A stretch of DNA of 15,104 bases from CAYVQU01 sp964453155. GTDB taxonomy: Bacteria > Chloroflexota > Anaerolineae > Anaerolineales > UBA11858. The notes under the pieces are model-generated. The model saw only the letters and a program-made list of their open reading frames with translations, did no database searches and was not told the origin of the DNA. A program made the translations under genes and the position numbers. Below are positions 1-6,939 of this stretch, one piece after another; the first letter of the stretch is position 1, and each line of letters opens with the position of its first letter. The DNA is taken from assembly GCA_964453155.1 (NCBI GenBank), contig CAYVQU010000129.1:1-15104 (forward strand), read 5' to 3'.

Positions 1-201
1 CCGCTGCTTGGGGTTGGTGTGTGATTTTGTTTCACCCCCGAATCATTGAAAAGATTATAAAATTCGTCTGAATCGGCAAAAATCTGCGTAAGCGCAGCGG
101 TATTTGCGTTATCCGCGTTACATTTTTGGGTTTTTGAACCGAATTTTGCGGTAGAGAAATTTTTATCCATTCAAGATTGCAAGATTAGAACTTCAATATT
201 A

Positions 202-230
202 TTGCGCTGCATCTCTGGATGCCTTATAAT
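202..230 (+). promoter_or_regulatory. Predicted sigma-70-type promoter of the lipoprotein gene
   Basis: A perfect -10 hexamer TATAAT (225-230) lies 17 bp downstream of a partial -35 TTGCGC (202-207, matching the first three bases of TTGACA). The predicted start of transcription is near 236-238, giving a leader of about 100 nt before the ATG at 335. Spacing and -10 are ideal and the -35 is mediocre. Confidence 0.5.
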
Positions 231-324
231 TTTTCAGTAAGGCGTTATTCAGGGGATTTTCAGTAGTGCGGCACACCGCGAGTCTTTCGCAGCGCGTGCC
301 TGGTCAGATCATCGTTCGCTATAT

Positions 325-329
325 GGAGG
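325..329 (+). promoter_or_regulatory. Shine-Dalgarno site that fixes the start at 335
   Basis: GGAGG stands 5 nt before the ATG at 335. This favours that start over the GTG at 266 and the ATG at 323, neither of which has such a site. The 335 start also places the hydrophobic signal segment close to the N-terminus, as expected for a lipoprotein. Confidence 0.7.
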
Positions 330-334
330 CCGTC

Positions 335-2491
335 ATGCATATTTCTACATCTCGTTTTGTTTTGAAGAATCGATTTTGGATCATTTTCACAATGATCCTG
401 GCCATTGGGTTGGTTTTAACTGCCTGTGGACCTACCTCACCGCCGGAGGAACCTGCCAAACCGGCACCTGAAGAGCAGGAGGGCCAGGAACCGGTTGAAA
501 AACCAGCCGAACCCGAACCGGAGGCGGCGCCCACCGCTACCCCGGTTCCGCCAGAGCCAACCCCCACCGAAGTCCCGCCCACGCCAACGGAAGTCCCCCC
601 GACGCCGGCCCCCCTCATGATCTTAGAATACCCCATCCCGGCCTCTCTACTGATCGCAGATGTCGATTTTGTCAATGCAGATACCGGTTGGGTAGTGGGA
701 TTTATCGAAACCGATGATGATACCAACCCCCTCGCCATCTTCCACACCCAAGACGGCGGCCTGACCTGGATTGAGCAAAAAACCGGTTTGGGAGATGGTT
801 TTGTCAGCACGGTAGTTTTCAAGGACGAAGTCACCGGATTTGCAGGGGGCCAAACCTGGGGTGGAGATATTCCGACCTTAATCCTCTACACGCAGGATGC
901 GGGTCAGCGTTGGACGCGCGCCAACCTCCCCCAAGTCTTCGGCAGCGTTGAAAATATCTACCTCGCTCCAGATGGAACAGTTTGGAGTGTGGGGGCCGAT
1001 TTTGGCAATTTCGCGTCCCTGCTGATGCAATCTGAAGATGGCATCGACTGGGCCTTTGTTGATCACCCTTCCCATGAAGAAGCTCGCCTGAATTCAATCT
1101 TCTTCCCCACGGAGATGGTCGGCTACGCGGTCGGCGTGGTCGGTTGGGAAAATCCCATCCCCATGGTGATCAAAACCGAGGATGGCGGCGAAACCTGGGC
1201 TGAGTTGCCTAATCCAGTCGAGACCGGCGATTTACTGGACGTCTATTTCCATGATGCCGATCATGGGTTTACTGTCGGCAGCAGTGGTGACTTCGGAGTC
1301 ATTGCCGAAACCACCGATGGCGGAGCTACTTGGGCGGTTTCGACCTACACCGGATCATACATCGGCTACCAACGGGTGTTCTACGCCAAAATGATTGAGC
1401 TGGAAATGGCATTTGGTAATTTGTGCACCGAAGCAGAGTGCCAGGGGGTCGCTTACCTGCGCGGCCAAGATGATTGGCACGAATTCCTGCGCACCAATCA
1501 CAATTACTGTGGGGCTGAGTACGGATCGCTGATTATCTGTGCCAATGCGCCCGAACGGGGTGGGCAACCCTCCCTGCTCGTCATCAGCACCGAAGAAATG
1601 CAAAAACTGAAAGGGATTTCTGAGCCGCCCGCGGTTGAGATTGTAATTCCACCCGGTGCCGGAGCAGCGGCCCCTGAGCCCGAAGTCGGTCTTTTTGGCT
1701 TTGTTTCCACCCGAGAAAATAACGAAGACATCTACCTGCAAAATATGGATGGCACCGGCCTGACCCGCCTGACAGAGCATGTCGCCAACGACAACCACAT
1801 CACTTTCTCGCCAGATGGCTCTCAAATTGCATTTGCCTCCAAACGCGACGGCAATTACGAGGTCTATCTCATGAACCTGGATGGCTCGGAGAAAACCAAT
1901 CTCACTAACAATTCCGCTGGAGATTGGCCCTACTCCTGGTCACCCGATGGTAACCGGATTGCCTTTGTCTCTAACCGGGACGGCAACTATGAGGTGTACA
2001 CCATGCTGGCCGATGGGACCGACGTTGTCCGCCTGACGAACAACCCGGCCGCCGACTTCTGCGCCGCCGCCTGGTCCCCCGATGGCAAACAAATCGCCTG
2101 GACCTCGACCCGCGATGGCAATAACGAAATCTATGTGATGAACGCGGTGGATGGCGCTGAACCAACCCGGCTGACCAACATGGGCGCCTCCGACTCTTGC
2201 CCGCGCTGGTCACCAGATGGGATGAAACTCATCTTTGAAACCGACCGCGATGGCAATTACGAAGTCTACACGATCAACGCCGACGGCAGTAACCCGGTCA
2301 ACCTGACCAATAACACCGCCGATGATGAAAATCCTTCCTGGTCATCAGATGGCAAATACTTCATCTTCATGACTACCCGCGCTGGCAACCCCGAAATCTA
2401 TTACGCCAACGCCGATGGCAGCAATCCCCAACGGCTAACGGATTACCCCGACACCGACCGCTGGCCGCGCTTCCACCCGGGTTCGCCTTAG
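335..2491 (+). CDS. Lipoprotein with Ycf48/BNR-like propeller and TolB/PD40-like propeller
   Basis: Probably an exported lipid-anchored protein of 718 aa with a binding or scaffold role; no enzymatic function can be assigned. Residues 11-30 are hydrophobic and end in a lipobox L28-T29-A30-C31. Residues 35-94 are a Pro/Glu/Thr-rich spacer with repeats of the type PTPTEVPP. From about residue 99 to 450 there are repeats ending in Asp-box motifs (TQDGGLTW, TQDAGQRW, TEDGGETW, TTDGGATW), typical of Ycf48/BNR/sialidase-like blades. The last two blades are degenerate and carry four cysteines. From about 452 to the end there are six PD40/TolB-type blades with repeated SPDG, RDGNYEVY and LTNN motifs. 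The closing strand (WPRFHPG) would complete the ring. The start was chosen for GGAGG at 325-329; a GTG at 266 would add 23 residues. It appears monocistronic. Family calls are firm, ligand unknown. Confidence 0.88.
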   Translation: MHISTSRFVLKNRFWIIFTMILAIGLVLTACGPTSPPEEPAKPAPEEQEGQEPVEKPAEPEPEAAPTATPVPPEPTPTEVPPTPTEVPPTPAPLMILEYPIPASLLIADVDFVNADTGWVVGFIETDDDTNPLAIFHTQDGGLTWIEQKTGLGDGFVSTVVFKDEVTGFAGGQTWGGDIPTLILYTQDAGQRWTRANLPQVFGSVENIYLAPDGTVWSVGADFGNFASLLMQSEDGIDWAFVDHPSHEEARLNSIFFPTEMVGYAVGVVGWENPIPMVIKTEDGGETWAELPNPVETGDLLDVYFHDADHGFTVGSSGDFGVIAETTDGGATWAVSTYTGSYIGYQRVFYAKMIELEMAFGNLCTEAECQGVAYLRGQDDWHEFLRTNHNYCGAEYGSLIICANAPERGGQPSLLVISTEEMQKLKGISEPPAVEIVIPPGAGAAAPEPEVGLFGFVSTRENNEDIYLQNMDGTGLTRLTEHVANDNHITFSPDGSQIAFASKRDGNYEVYLMNLDGSEKTNLTNNSAGDWPYSWSPDGNRIAFVSNRDGNYEVYTMLADGTDVVRLTNNPAADFCAAAWSPDGKQIAWTSTRDGNNEIYVMNAVDGAEPTRLTNMGASDSCPRWSPDGMKLIFETDRDGNYEVYTINADGSNPVNLTNNTADDENPSWSSDGKYFIFMTTRAGNPEIYYANADGSNPQRLTDYPDTDRWPRFHPGSP

Positions 2492-2544
2492 TTAAAGATC
2501 TCAGGGATTTTCGAAGACCATGGAAAATCAGTCATGGCCTTTAA

Positions 2545-2697
2545 AGGGCAATCGCATATAGATCAAAACGGCAGTTGAAACTGCACCTACGCCTGCGAAG
2601 TCACCCTTCGGCGACTAGGCTTCAACCTGCGAAGGCAGGTTTTGCATGTGTCGCTGCGACTTCAGTCGCCTTGTTTTCATGAACATGCGATTGCCCT
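2545..2697. mobile_element. MITE-like palindromic element with terminal inverted repeats
   Basis: The ends carry a perfect 12-bp inverted repeat, GGGCAATCGCAT (2546-2557) and ATGCGATTGCCC (2685-2696). With mismatches it extends to about 25 bp on each side (2545-2569 and 2673-2697), including AAAAC (2565-2569) facing GTTTT (2673-2677). The interior is a chain of short hairpins: gcagtt-ga-aactgc (2571-2584), aacctgc-gaag-gcaggtt (about 2625-2642) and gcgact-tc-agtcgc (about 2656-2669). There is no open reading frame, so it would be non-autonomous. No clear target-site duplication flanks it. A structured RNA or REP-type repeat are alternatives. Confidence 0.5.
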
Positions 2698-2764
2698 ATC
2701 TGGGAGTCTAAAATCATTATTTGGGCAATTACATCGTTTATAATTTAGAAGTAGGTTTCTAACC

Positions 2765-2797
2765 AACCTCCCGCAGGTTTTGAACCTGCGGGAGGTT
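2765..2797. repeat. Perfect 15-bp hairpin repeat
   Basis: The arms AACCTCCCGCAGGTT (2765-2779) and AACCTGCGGGAGGTT (2783-2797) are exact reverse complements around a 3-nt loop. The layout (14-15 bp arm, 3-4 nt loop) is the same as the hairpins at 4015-4045 and 8890-8921. It is not followed by a T-run, so it is more likely a dispersed palindromic repeat than an intrinsic terminator. Confidence 0.7.
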
Positions 2798-2826
2798 AAA
2801 TTATCAATTGTAACTACTCAGCTACC

Positions 2827-2899
2827 CTTCGACTACCCGTCGGCAGCATTCTGAGCGGAATGAAAGGCAGTCGAAGAACGCTGCCGACGCTCCGCTCAG
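2827..2899. repeat. Interleaved complementary word pairs
   Basis: Three words occur in the order A-B-C and then as reverse complements in the order A'-B'-C'. A is CTTCGACT (2827-2834) with A' at 2869-2876. B is CGTCGGCAGC (2838-2847) with B' at 2880-2889. C is CTGAGCGGA (2851-2859) with C' at 2891-2899. Because the order is interleaved, not nested, a single simple hairpin cannot form. Confidence 0.6.
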
Positions 2900-2913
2900 G
2901 GTGCTTGACCTGA

Positions 2914-2946
2914 GTGTTACTATCAGTTCATCTAACGTAGTAACAC
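2914..2946. repeat. 9-bp inverted repeat upstream of the aldo/keto reductase
   Basis: GTGTTACTA (2914-2922) and TAGTAACAC (2938-2946) are perfect reverse complements separated by 15 nt. The site is about 60 bp before the reductase start and could be an operator or a plain repeat. No T-run follows. Confidence 0.4.
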
Positions 2947-3007
2947 CCTTCGATACGCTGTCTCTACTCAGGATGTTACTGCATTTTATGAGACCTCAGG
3001 AGGACAC

Positions 3008-4006
3008 ATGTCTGTACAACACAAACGTTTAGGAAAACACGGCGTACTGGTCAGCAATCTCTGTCTGGGCACCATGAATTTCGGCTGGCACACATCCGAG
3101 GAAGACAGCTTTGCCATTATGGATCGCGCCCTGGAACTAGGGATCAACTTCTTCGACACTGCCGATGTCTATGGTTGGGCCGTTGAACACGGCCTGACTG
3201 AAGAGATTATCGGGCGCTGGTTCGCCCAAGGCGGCGGTCGCCGGGAGGCGGTGGTACTGGCCACCAAAGTCTACAACCCGGTGGATCGCAAAGCGAATCT
3301 TCCGGAAGTCAACAGTGATGGCCGCAGCTTGAGCGCTTACAAAATCCGCAAGCACGCCGAAGGCAGCCTTAAACGGCTCCAAACTGACTGGATCGATCTC
3401 TACCAGATGCACCACATCGACCATGACTGCCCCTGGGACGAAGTCTGGCAGGGGTTCGATGCCCTGGTCAAACAAGGGAAAGTGGTCTATGTGGGTTCCA
3501 GCAATTTCGCCGGGTGGGATATCGCCACCGCCTGTCAGGAAGCCGATAAACGCGGTCTGATGGGGCTGGTCAGCGAGCAAAGTATTTATCATCTTGATAA
3601 CCGCATGGTGGAACTGGAAGTCATTCCGGCCTGCCGCCATTATGGCCTCGGGTTGATCCCCTGGAGCCCCCTGGGTGGCGGAATTTTAGGGGGTGCCCTG
3701 GAAAAATTCAACACCGGCCGCCGCAAGGGCAATGACTTCACCCAGCGGGTCGAGGAGAAACGCGACCAACTCGAAAAGTATGAATCCCTCTGTAAAGAAA
3801 TCGGTCATCCGCCGGGAGAAGTGGCCCTGGCCTGGCTGCTGCATAACCCGGTGGTGACCGCGCCCATTATCGGGCCGCGCACCATCGAGCAGCTTGAAAG
3901 TGCCGTCCGGGCCGCCAGCATCGAACTCGACCCCGAGACTCTCCAAAAGCTGGACGAAATCTTCCCTGGTCCTGGTGGGGAAGCCCCCATGGCCTACGCC
4001 TGGTAA
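3008..4006 (+). CDS. Aldo/keto reductase
   Basis: An NAD(P)H-dependent oxidoreductase of 332 aa, the usual length for the family, predicted cytosolic with a (beta/alpha)8 barrel. The classic catalytic tetrad is visible: D50 and Y55 in FFDTADVYG, K87 in LATKVY, and H135 in LYQMHHID. The stretch VYVGSSNFAGWDI (about 160-172) and the C-terminal IIGPRTIEQLE (cofactor phosphate-binding region) are also typical. The sequence most resembles the YghZ/Tas-like subgroup, but the substrate cannot be told. The ATG at 3008 is preceded by AGGAGG with about 5 nt spacing. It stands apart from the next gene by a hairpin repeat, so it may be transcribed alone or lead the following operon. Confidence 0.95.
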   Translation: MSVQHKRLGKHGVLVSNLCLGTMNFGWHTSEEDSFAIMDRALELGINFFDTADVYGWAVEHGLTEEIIGRWFAQGGGRREAVVLATKVYNPVDRKANLPEVNSDGRSLSAYKIRKHAEGSLKRLQTDWIDLYQMHHIDHDCPWDEVWQGFDALVKQGKVVYVGSSNFAGWDIATACQEADKRGLMGLVSEQSIYHLDNRMVELEVIPACRHYGLGLIPWSPLGGGILGGALEKFNTGRRKGNDFTQRVEEKRDQLEKYESLCKEIGHPPGEVALAWLLHNPVVTAPIIGPRTIEQLESAVRAASIELDPETLQKLDEIFPGPGGEAPMAYAW

Positions 4007-4014
4007 AACAACCC

Positions 4015-4045
4015 GACCTGCCAGGTTTTGAAAACCTGGCAGGTC
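4015..4045. repeat. 14-bp hairpin repeat between the reductase and the GNAT gene
   Basis: The arms GACCTGCCAGGTTT (4015-4028) and AAACCTGGCAGGTC (4032-4045) are perfect reverse complements around the loop TGA. It begins 8 nt after the reductase stop and ends 9 nt before the GNAT start. A near copy lies at 8890-8921. No T-run follows, so terminator function is doubtful. Confidence 0.7.
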
Positions 4046-4054
4046 TTACCAACG

Positions 4055-4516
4055 ATGATCATTCGCCGCGCCCAGCCTACCGATAGCCAGCGCATCTATG
4101 AAATCCACATGGGCGCGATCCGCACCCTGTGCCAACCCAATTATACGCCTGAGCAAATTACCGCCTGGACCAGTAATCGCACGCCAGCCGGGTATTTACC
4201 CCGCATGCGGGATTTTCATTTTTTCGTCGCTGAAATTGAAACAATTATCGCGGGTTTTGCCCGATATAGCGCCAAAACAATGGAATTTTGCTCGCTTTAC
4301 GTCGATCCGGCTTACACCCGGCAAGGCATCGCGACCGCGCTCGCGCGATATGTATTTAAAGATGCCCAGCGTCGCGGTTTAGACCACCTGTGGTTGGATG
4401 GTTCCCTAACCGCAGTGCCGTTCTACCAAGCCGTTGGTTTCAAAGCGGAGAAAGAGACCACCCATCTTTTTCAGGGGGTCCCCCTTGAATGCGTCCGCAT
4501 GCAGATCGATTTATAA
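4055..4516 (+). CDS. GNAT family N-acetyltransferase
   Basis: Likely transfers an acetyl group from acetyl-CoA to an amine; acceptor unknown. The 153-aa protein opens with the typical MIIRRAQPTDSQRIYEI strand-helix. The acetyl-CoA pyrophosphate loop is seen as YVDPAYTRQGIATALA (82-97, with R89-Q90-G91-I92-A93), and motif B as FYQAVGFK (123-130). The length is standard for a single GNAT domain of the Acetyltransf_10 type. I chose the ATG at 4055; the reading frame is open back to a TTG at 4028, but that lies inside the hairpin repeat and adds residues that do not fit the family. No clear Shine-Dalgarno site is present. It is the first gene of a run of five closely packed genes. Confidence 0.9.
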   Translation: MIIRRAQPTDSQRIYEIHMGAIRTLCQPNYTPEQITAWTSNRTPAGYLPRMRDFHFFVAEIETIIAGFARYSAKTMEFCSLYVDPAYTRQGIATALARYVFKDAQRRGLDHLWLDGSLTAVPFYQAVGFKAEKETTHLFQGVPLECVRMQIDL

Positions 4517-4519
4517 CGC

Positions 4520-4891
4520 ATGGTCTTCAAAATCCCCCTAAGTAGGATCCAACCTTCCCAGCTATATATTTCGGCCGAAAAATTGGCGCAATTTACATCG
4601 TCCAGCCCAGAAAATTTTCCACCGGTGCCACTAAAAAAACTGAATGGACGGATCATATTTACCGACGGGCATACCCGCGCTCTGGCGGCTCATTTACAAG
4701 GTCACGCGGATATTTGGGCCGTTTGGGATGAAGATGAACTCGATTGGCAGGCCTACCAGATTTGCGTCGATTGGTGTCTGACAGCCGGAATTCGCACCAT
4801 TGCCGACTTGCAAGACCACATCATCACACCAGAAGATTATCAAAAGCTGTGGTTAGACCGCTGCCGAAACATGCAATCTGAATTCAAATAA
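4520..4891 (+). CDS. Small ParB/Srx-like domain protein
   Basis: A 123-aa protein of uncertain role. The segment IPLSRIQPSQLYIS (5-18), a Pro-rich step and then RIIFTDGHTRALAAH (44-58) resemble the ParB N-terminal nuclease/CTPase fold, where a GxRR-type motif sits at this place; here it reads D49-G50-H51-T52-R53-A54. The helix-turn-helix and dimerisation domains of true ParB are absent, so a chromosome-partition function is unlikely. The C-terminal part has a WDEDELDWQAYQICVDWC acidic/aromatic stretch (69-86). The gene starts 3 nt after the GNAT stop and has no visible Shine-Dalgarno site, so it is probably translationally coupled. The fold assignment is moderate, the function unknown. Confidence 0.75.
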   Translation: MVFKIPLSRIQPSQLYISAEKLAQFTSSSPENFPPVPLKKLNGRIIFTDGHTRALAAHLQGHADIWAVWDEDELDWQAYQICVDWCLTAGIRTIADLQDHIITPEDYQKLWLDRCRNMQSEFK

Positions 4892-4897
4892 CCCCAC

Positions 4898-5695
4898 ATG
4901 AACATCACCCTCTCCATCACCTATCACGACCCGAACGGAAAACTCTATTCCCAAATTGAACGGACATTACCGGCCGTCCTTAACATTTTCAGCGGACTAG
5001 CCGTCCAGGGCAGCCGCCAAGCCAATGAGAAATCACTGGCCCGATTCGAATCTGCCGGAGCGCTGGTTAAAGTTGATTCAGATATTCAACCTCACTTAGG
5101 CCCGCAAATTGGCCGGACGCGACGAAATGCACTGGCCCTGGCATTGAAGTTCAATAGCCCTTTCGCGATGCATTGCGATGGGGACCGAATCATGCATTGG
5201 GTCGAAAATTATCCCCAAGAATTAACCGCAATTGTCGCTAGAATCCCTGAGCACGATTTCACTTTGTTCGGGCGCACTCCGCGAGCCTGGGATACCCATC
5301 CCCGCATCCAACGAGACACTGAAGCCATCGTCAATCATGTTTTCCATGTCAAAACCGGCTGGGAATGGGATGTGATGATCGGTGCCCGCGGGATGTCTCA
5401 GCGGGCGGCCCAAACCATCGTTACCGGGTGCCTGGATAATGAGATTAGCGTTGATGTCACCTGGCCGCTGTATCTCCGGTCACTGGGAGATTTTTCCCTG
5501 GCTTACATCCCCACTGAAGGGTTGGAATTCGAAACCCAAAACCGCTACGCAGTCGAAATTGATGCCGCTGGCGGTCAAACCGCCTGGCTCGCCGAATTAG
5601 ACACCGATATTGACAAATGGCTGCACCGCGTAGATTACATTCGCCAGGATTTAGCGGCTATACAAACCTACTTGGAGACCACCGATACCCCATGA
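4898..5695 (+). CDS. Uncharacterised protein, possibly GT-A-fold glycosyltransferase-like
   Basis: A 265-aa soluble protein without signal peptide or membrane helix. I do not recognise the family with certainty. The N-terminal strand MNITLSITYHDPNGKLYSQI is followed by the Arg-rich helix IGRTRRNALALALKF (71-85) and then SPFAMHCDGDRIMHW (87-101). Its D94-G95-D96 resembles the metal-binding DxD of GT-A nucleotide-sugar enzymes, and the order helix, strand, DxD fits that fold. Later conserved-looking blocks are LFGRTPRAWDTHPR and TGWEWDVMIGARGMS. The C-terminus (about 230-260) looks helical, maybe coiled coil. It starts 6 nt after the ParB-like stop, and its TGA overlaps the next ATG (5692-5695), so coupling is strong. 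The enzymatic reading is inference; a non-catalytic nucleotide-sugar-binding relative is possible. Confidence 0.7.
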   Translation: MNITLSITYHDPNGKLYSQIERTLPAVLNIFSGLAVQGSRQANEKSLARFESAGALVKVDSDIQPHLGPQIGRTRRNALALALKFNSPFAMHCDGDRIMHWVENYPQELTAIVARIPEHDFTLFGRTPRAWDTHPRIQRDTEAIVNHVFHVKTGWEWDVMIGARGMSQRAAQTIVTGCLDNEISVDVTWPLYLRSLGDFSLAYIPTEGLEFETQNRYAVEIDAAGGQTAWLAELDTDIDKWLHRVDYIRQDLAAIQTYLETTDTP

Positions 5696-6375
5696 GGACG
5701 ACGTTCAACACCATCATTTTCGATTTTGATTACACCCTGGCCGATTCATCCCGAGGGGTCGTTTCCTGCGTTAACTTCGCCCTGGAAAATCTCGGATTTC
5801 CACCCACGACTTACAAAAAATCTTGTCAGACCATCGGCCTTTCCTTGCCCGAAACCTTCGCCTACCTGACAGGCGAACCAGCCAAACAAGGGCAGGAATT
5901 TGCCCGTCTCTTCGTTGATCAGGCCGAACGCGTCATGACTGACCGCACGGTGTTATTCCCCAGTACGCCCCCGGCCATCAAAAAACTTAAGCGGTTAGGC
6001 TATCAATTGGGGATCGTCTCAACCAAATTCCGCTACCGGATCGAAGAAATTCTCACCCGCGATGGAATGTTGGCCCCCTTCGATCAGATCGTCGGCGGGG
6101 AGGATGTCACCAGGCATAAACCCGACCCCGAAAGTCTTCTCCAGGCCCTTGAGAAACTAAATACGTTCCCACAAAATGCAGTTTATGTTGGAGATAGTGT
6201 GACTGATGCAAAAACCGCGGCCAATGTGGGGTTGCCGTTCTATGCAATTTTATCCGGCGTCACCCTGCGGACAGCATTCTCGGCGACCCCTGTGGAGCGA
6301 TTTTTTGATTCCGTGGGAGATCTGGCCGCGTGGGTTTCAGAAAATACGGCTAGCGGTCCGAGATTGAAGGAGTAA
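5692..6375 (+). CDS. HAD-superfamily phosphatase (phosphoglycolate phosphatase-like)
   Basis: A 227-aa magnesium-dependent phosphohydrolase of HAD subfamily IA. Motif I is D11-F-D13-Y-T15, with D11 as nucleophile and D13 as acid/base. A Tyr replaces the more common Gly between D13 and T15. Motif II is S110 in LGIVSTK, motif III is K143 in RHKPDP, and motif IV is YVGDSVTD with D168 and D172. A helical cap lies between residues 18 and 85. The substrate is unknown; Gph-like and sugar-phosphate phosphatases share this layout. The ATG at 5692 overlaps the preceding TGA as ATGA. The frame is open upstream to 5617, inside the previous gene, but that would be an artificial extension since motif I normally lies close to the N-terminus. 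Confidence 0.92.
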   Translation: MRTTFNTIIFDFDYTLADSSRGVVSCVNFALENLGFPPTTYKKSCQTIGLSLPETFAYLTGEPAKQGQEFARLFVDQAERVMTDRTVLFPSTPPAIKKLKRLGYQLGIVSTKFRYRIEEILTRDGMLAPFDQIVGGEDVTRHKPDPESLLQALEKLNTFPQNAVYVGDSVTDAKTAANVGLPFYAILSGVTLRTAFSATPVERFFDSVGDLAAWVSENTASGPRLKE

Positions 6376-6378
6376 ATA

Positions 6379-6852
6379 ATGACTGCTAACAATAATCGTT
6401 TGGGTTTATTAACAACTGTTACAGGTAAATGGGCGGGCACCAGTCAACTCTGGTTGTCGCCCACTGAAGATGCAAAAAAATCCTCCGCAACCCTGGATCT
6501 AGCCCCCACTCTAAAAGGGAAATTCTTCGAAGTCAAATATACCTGGATGTATGAAGACAGCCCCCAAAACGGATTATTAATCATCGGGTATCAGCCTGAC
6601 CGGGAGCTTGCCACCGCAGTTTGGTTGGATACCTGGCATATGGGAGACCAGTTCATGACCTGCCAGGGGACGCTAACTGAAAACCGCGTGCTCAATGTCC
6701 GGGGCACCTACACCGTCCCTACCGGGCCGGATTGGGGTTGGCGGATCATCCTAGAACCGGTTTCGGAGCAAGCCCTGAATTTGATCATGTACAACTTATT
6801 CCCCACCGGCAAAGAAGAGTTGGCCGTAAAAGCGGAACTCACCCGCCAATAA
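6379..6852 (+). CDS. DUF1579-type protein
   Basis: A 157-aa protein resembling the DUF1579 family, whose members form a small beta-barrel of unknown function. Supporting features are the opening TGKWAGTSQLW (15-25), LKGKFFEVKYTWMYEDSP, GLLIIGYQPDREL, and TAVWLDTWHMGDQFMTCQG, that is the family pattern of an early W-x-G, a middle GYD-like turn and a W-x-D-x-W strand. There is no signal peptide, so it is predicted cytosolic. It is the only gene of the run with a clear Shine-Dalgarno site (AAGGAG, 6367-6372, 6 nt spacing) and lies 3 nt after the HAD stop. It is the last gene of the operon, which ends at the terminator at 6880-6910. A lipocalin-like binding role is conceivable but unproved. Confidence 0.82.
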   Translation: MTANNNRLGLLTTVTGKWAGTSQLWLSPTEDAKKSSATLDLAPTLKGKFFEVKYTWMYEDSPQNGLLIIGYQPDRELATAVWLDTWHMGDQFMTCQGTLTENRVLNVRGTYTVPTGPDWGWRIILEPVSEQALNLIMYNLFPTGKEELAVKAELTRQ

Positions 6853-6879
6853 ACAAATACTTCACCCCAGAGAAAACAA

Positions 6880-6921
6880 AGAGCGCAGAGTTATTTTTTC
6901 TCTGCGCTCTCAGTGTTTTTT
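6880..6921. terminator. Bidirectional intrinsic terminator between convergent genes
   Basis: The arms AGAGCGCAGAG (6880-6890) and CTCTGCGCTCT (6900-6910) form an 11-bp stem with a 9-nt loop. On the plus strand a T6 run follows at 6916-6921. On the minus strand the stem is followed by TTGTTTTCTC. It sits between the DUF1579-type stop (6852) and the glycoside hydrolase stop (6940), so it can serve both. Confidence 0.65.
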
Positions 6922-6939
6922 GCGGTATTATTTTGAGCT

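Larger units (their letters stand above)
1..334. other. Upstream intergenic region, no gene seen
   Basis: There is no convincing coding region before the lipoprotein gene. Positions 81-118 hold a low-complexity run built of the words 'ctgcg' and 'ccgcgtta', including the small palindrome ctgcg-taag-cgcag (84-97). A good sigma-70-like promoter lies at 202-230, and the stretch from about 237 to 334 is probably the 5' untranslated leader. The left end may belong to the tail of a gene outside the window, but nothing supports this. Confidence 0.6.
2492..3007. other. 516-bp intergenic region made largely of palindromic repeats
   Basis: No coding sequence is supported here. In order it contains a 153-bp MITE-like element (2545-2697), a TATAAT at 2739-2744 without a credible -35, a 15-bp-stem hairpin (2765-2797), three interleaved complementary word pairs (2827-2899), a 9-bp-stem hairpin (2914-2946) and a CTACTCAGGATG-type repeat (2966-2989) that recurs near 13634. 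The Shine-Dalgarno site of the next gene (AGGAGG, about 2998-3003) closes the region. Confidence 0.75.

Noticed and set aside
266..334. GTG start at 266 (or ATG at 323) for the lipoprotein.
   Set aside because: Neither has a Shine-Dalgarno site, and they would push the signal peptide inward; GGAGG at 325-329 points to 335.
1355..1825. 156-codon open frame on the minus strand inside the lipoprotein gene.
   Set aside because: It lies opposite a well-supported propeller-coding region and its translation shows no domain pattern.
2716..2744. Possible promoter with TATAAT at 2739-2744 for the aldo/keto reductase.
   Set aside because: No acceptable -35 at 16-18 bp, more than 260 bp from the gene, and several hairpins intervene.
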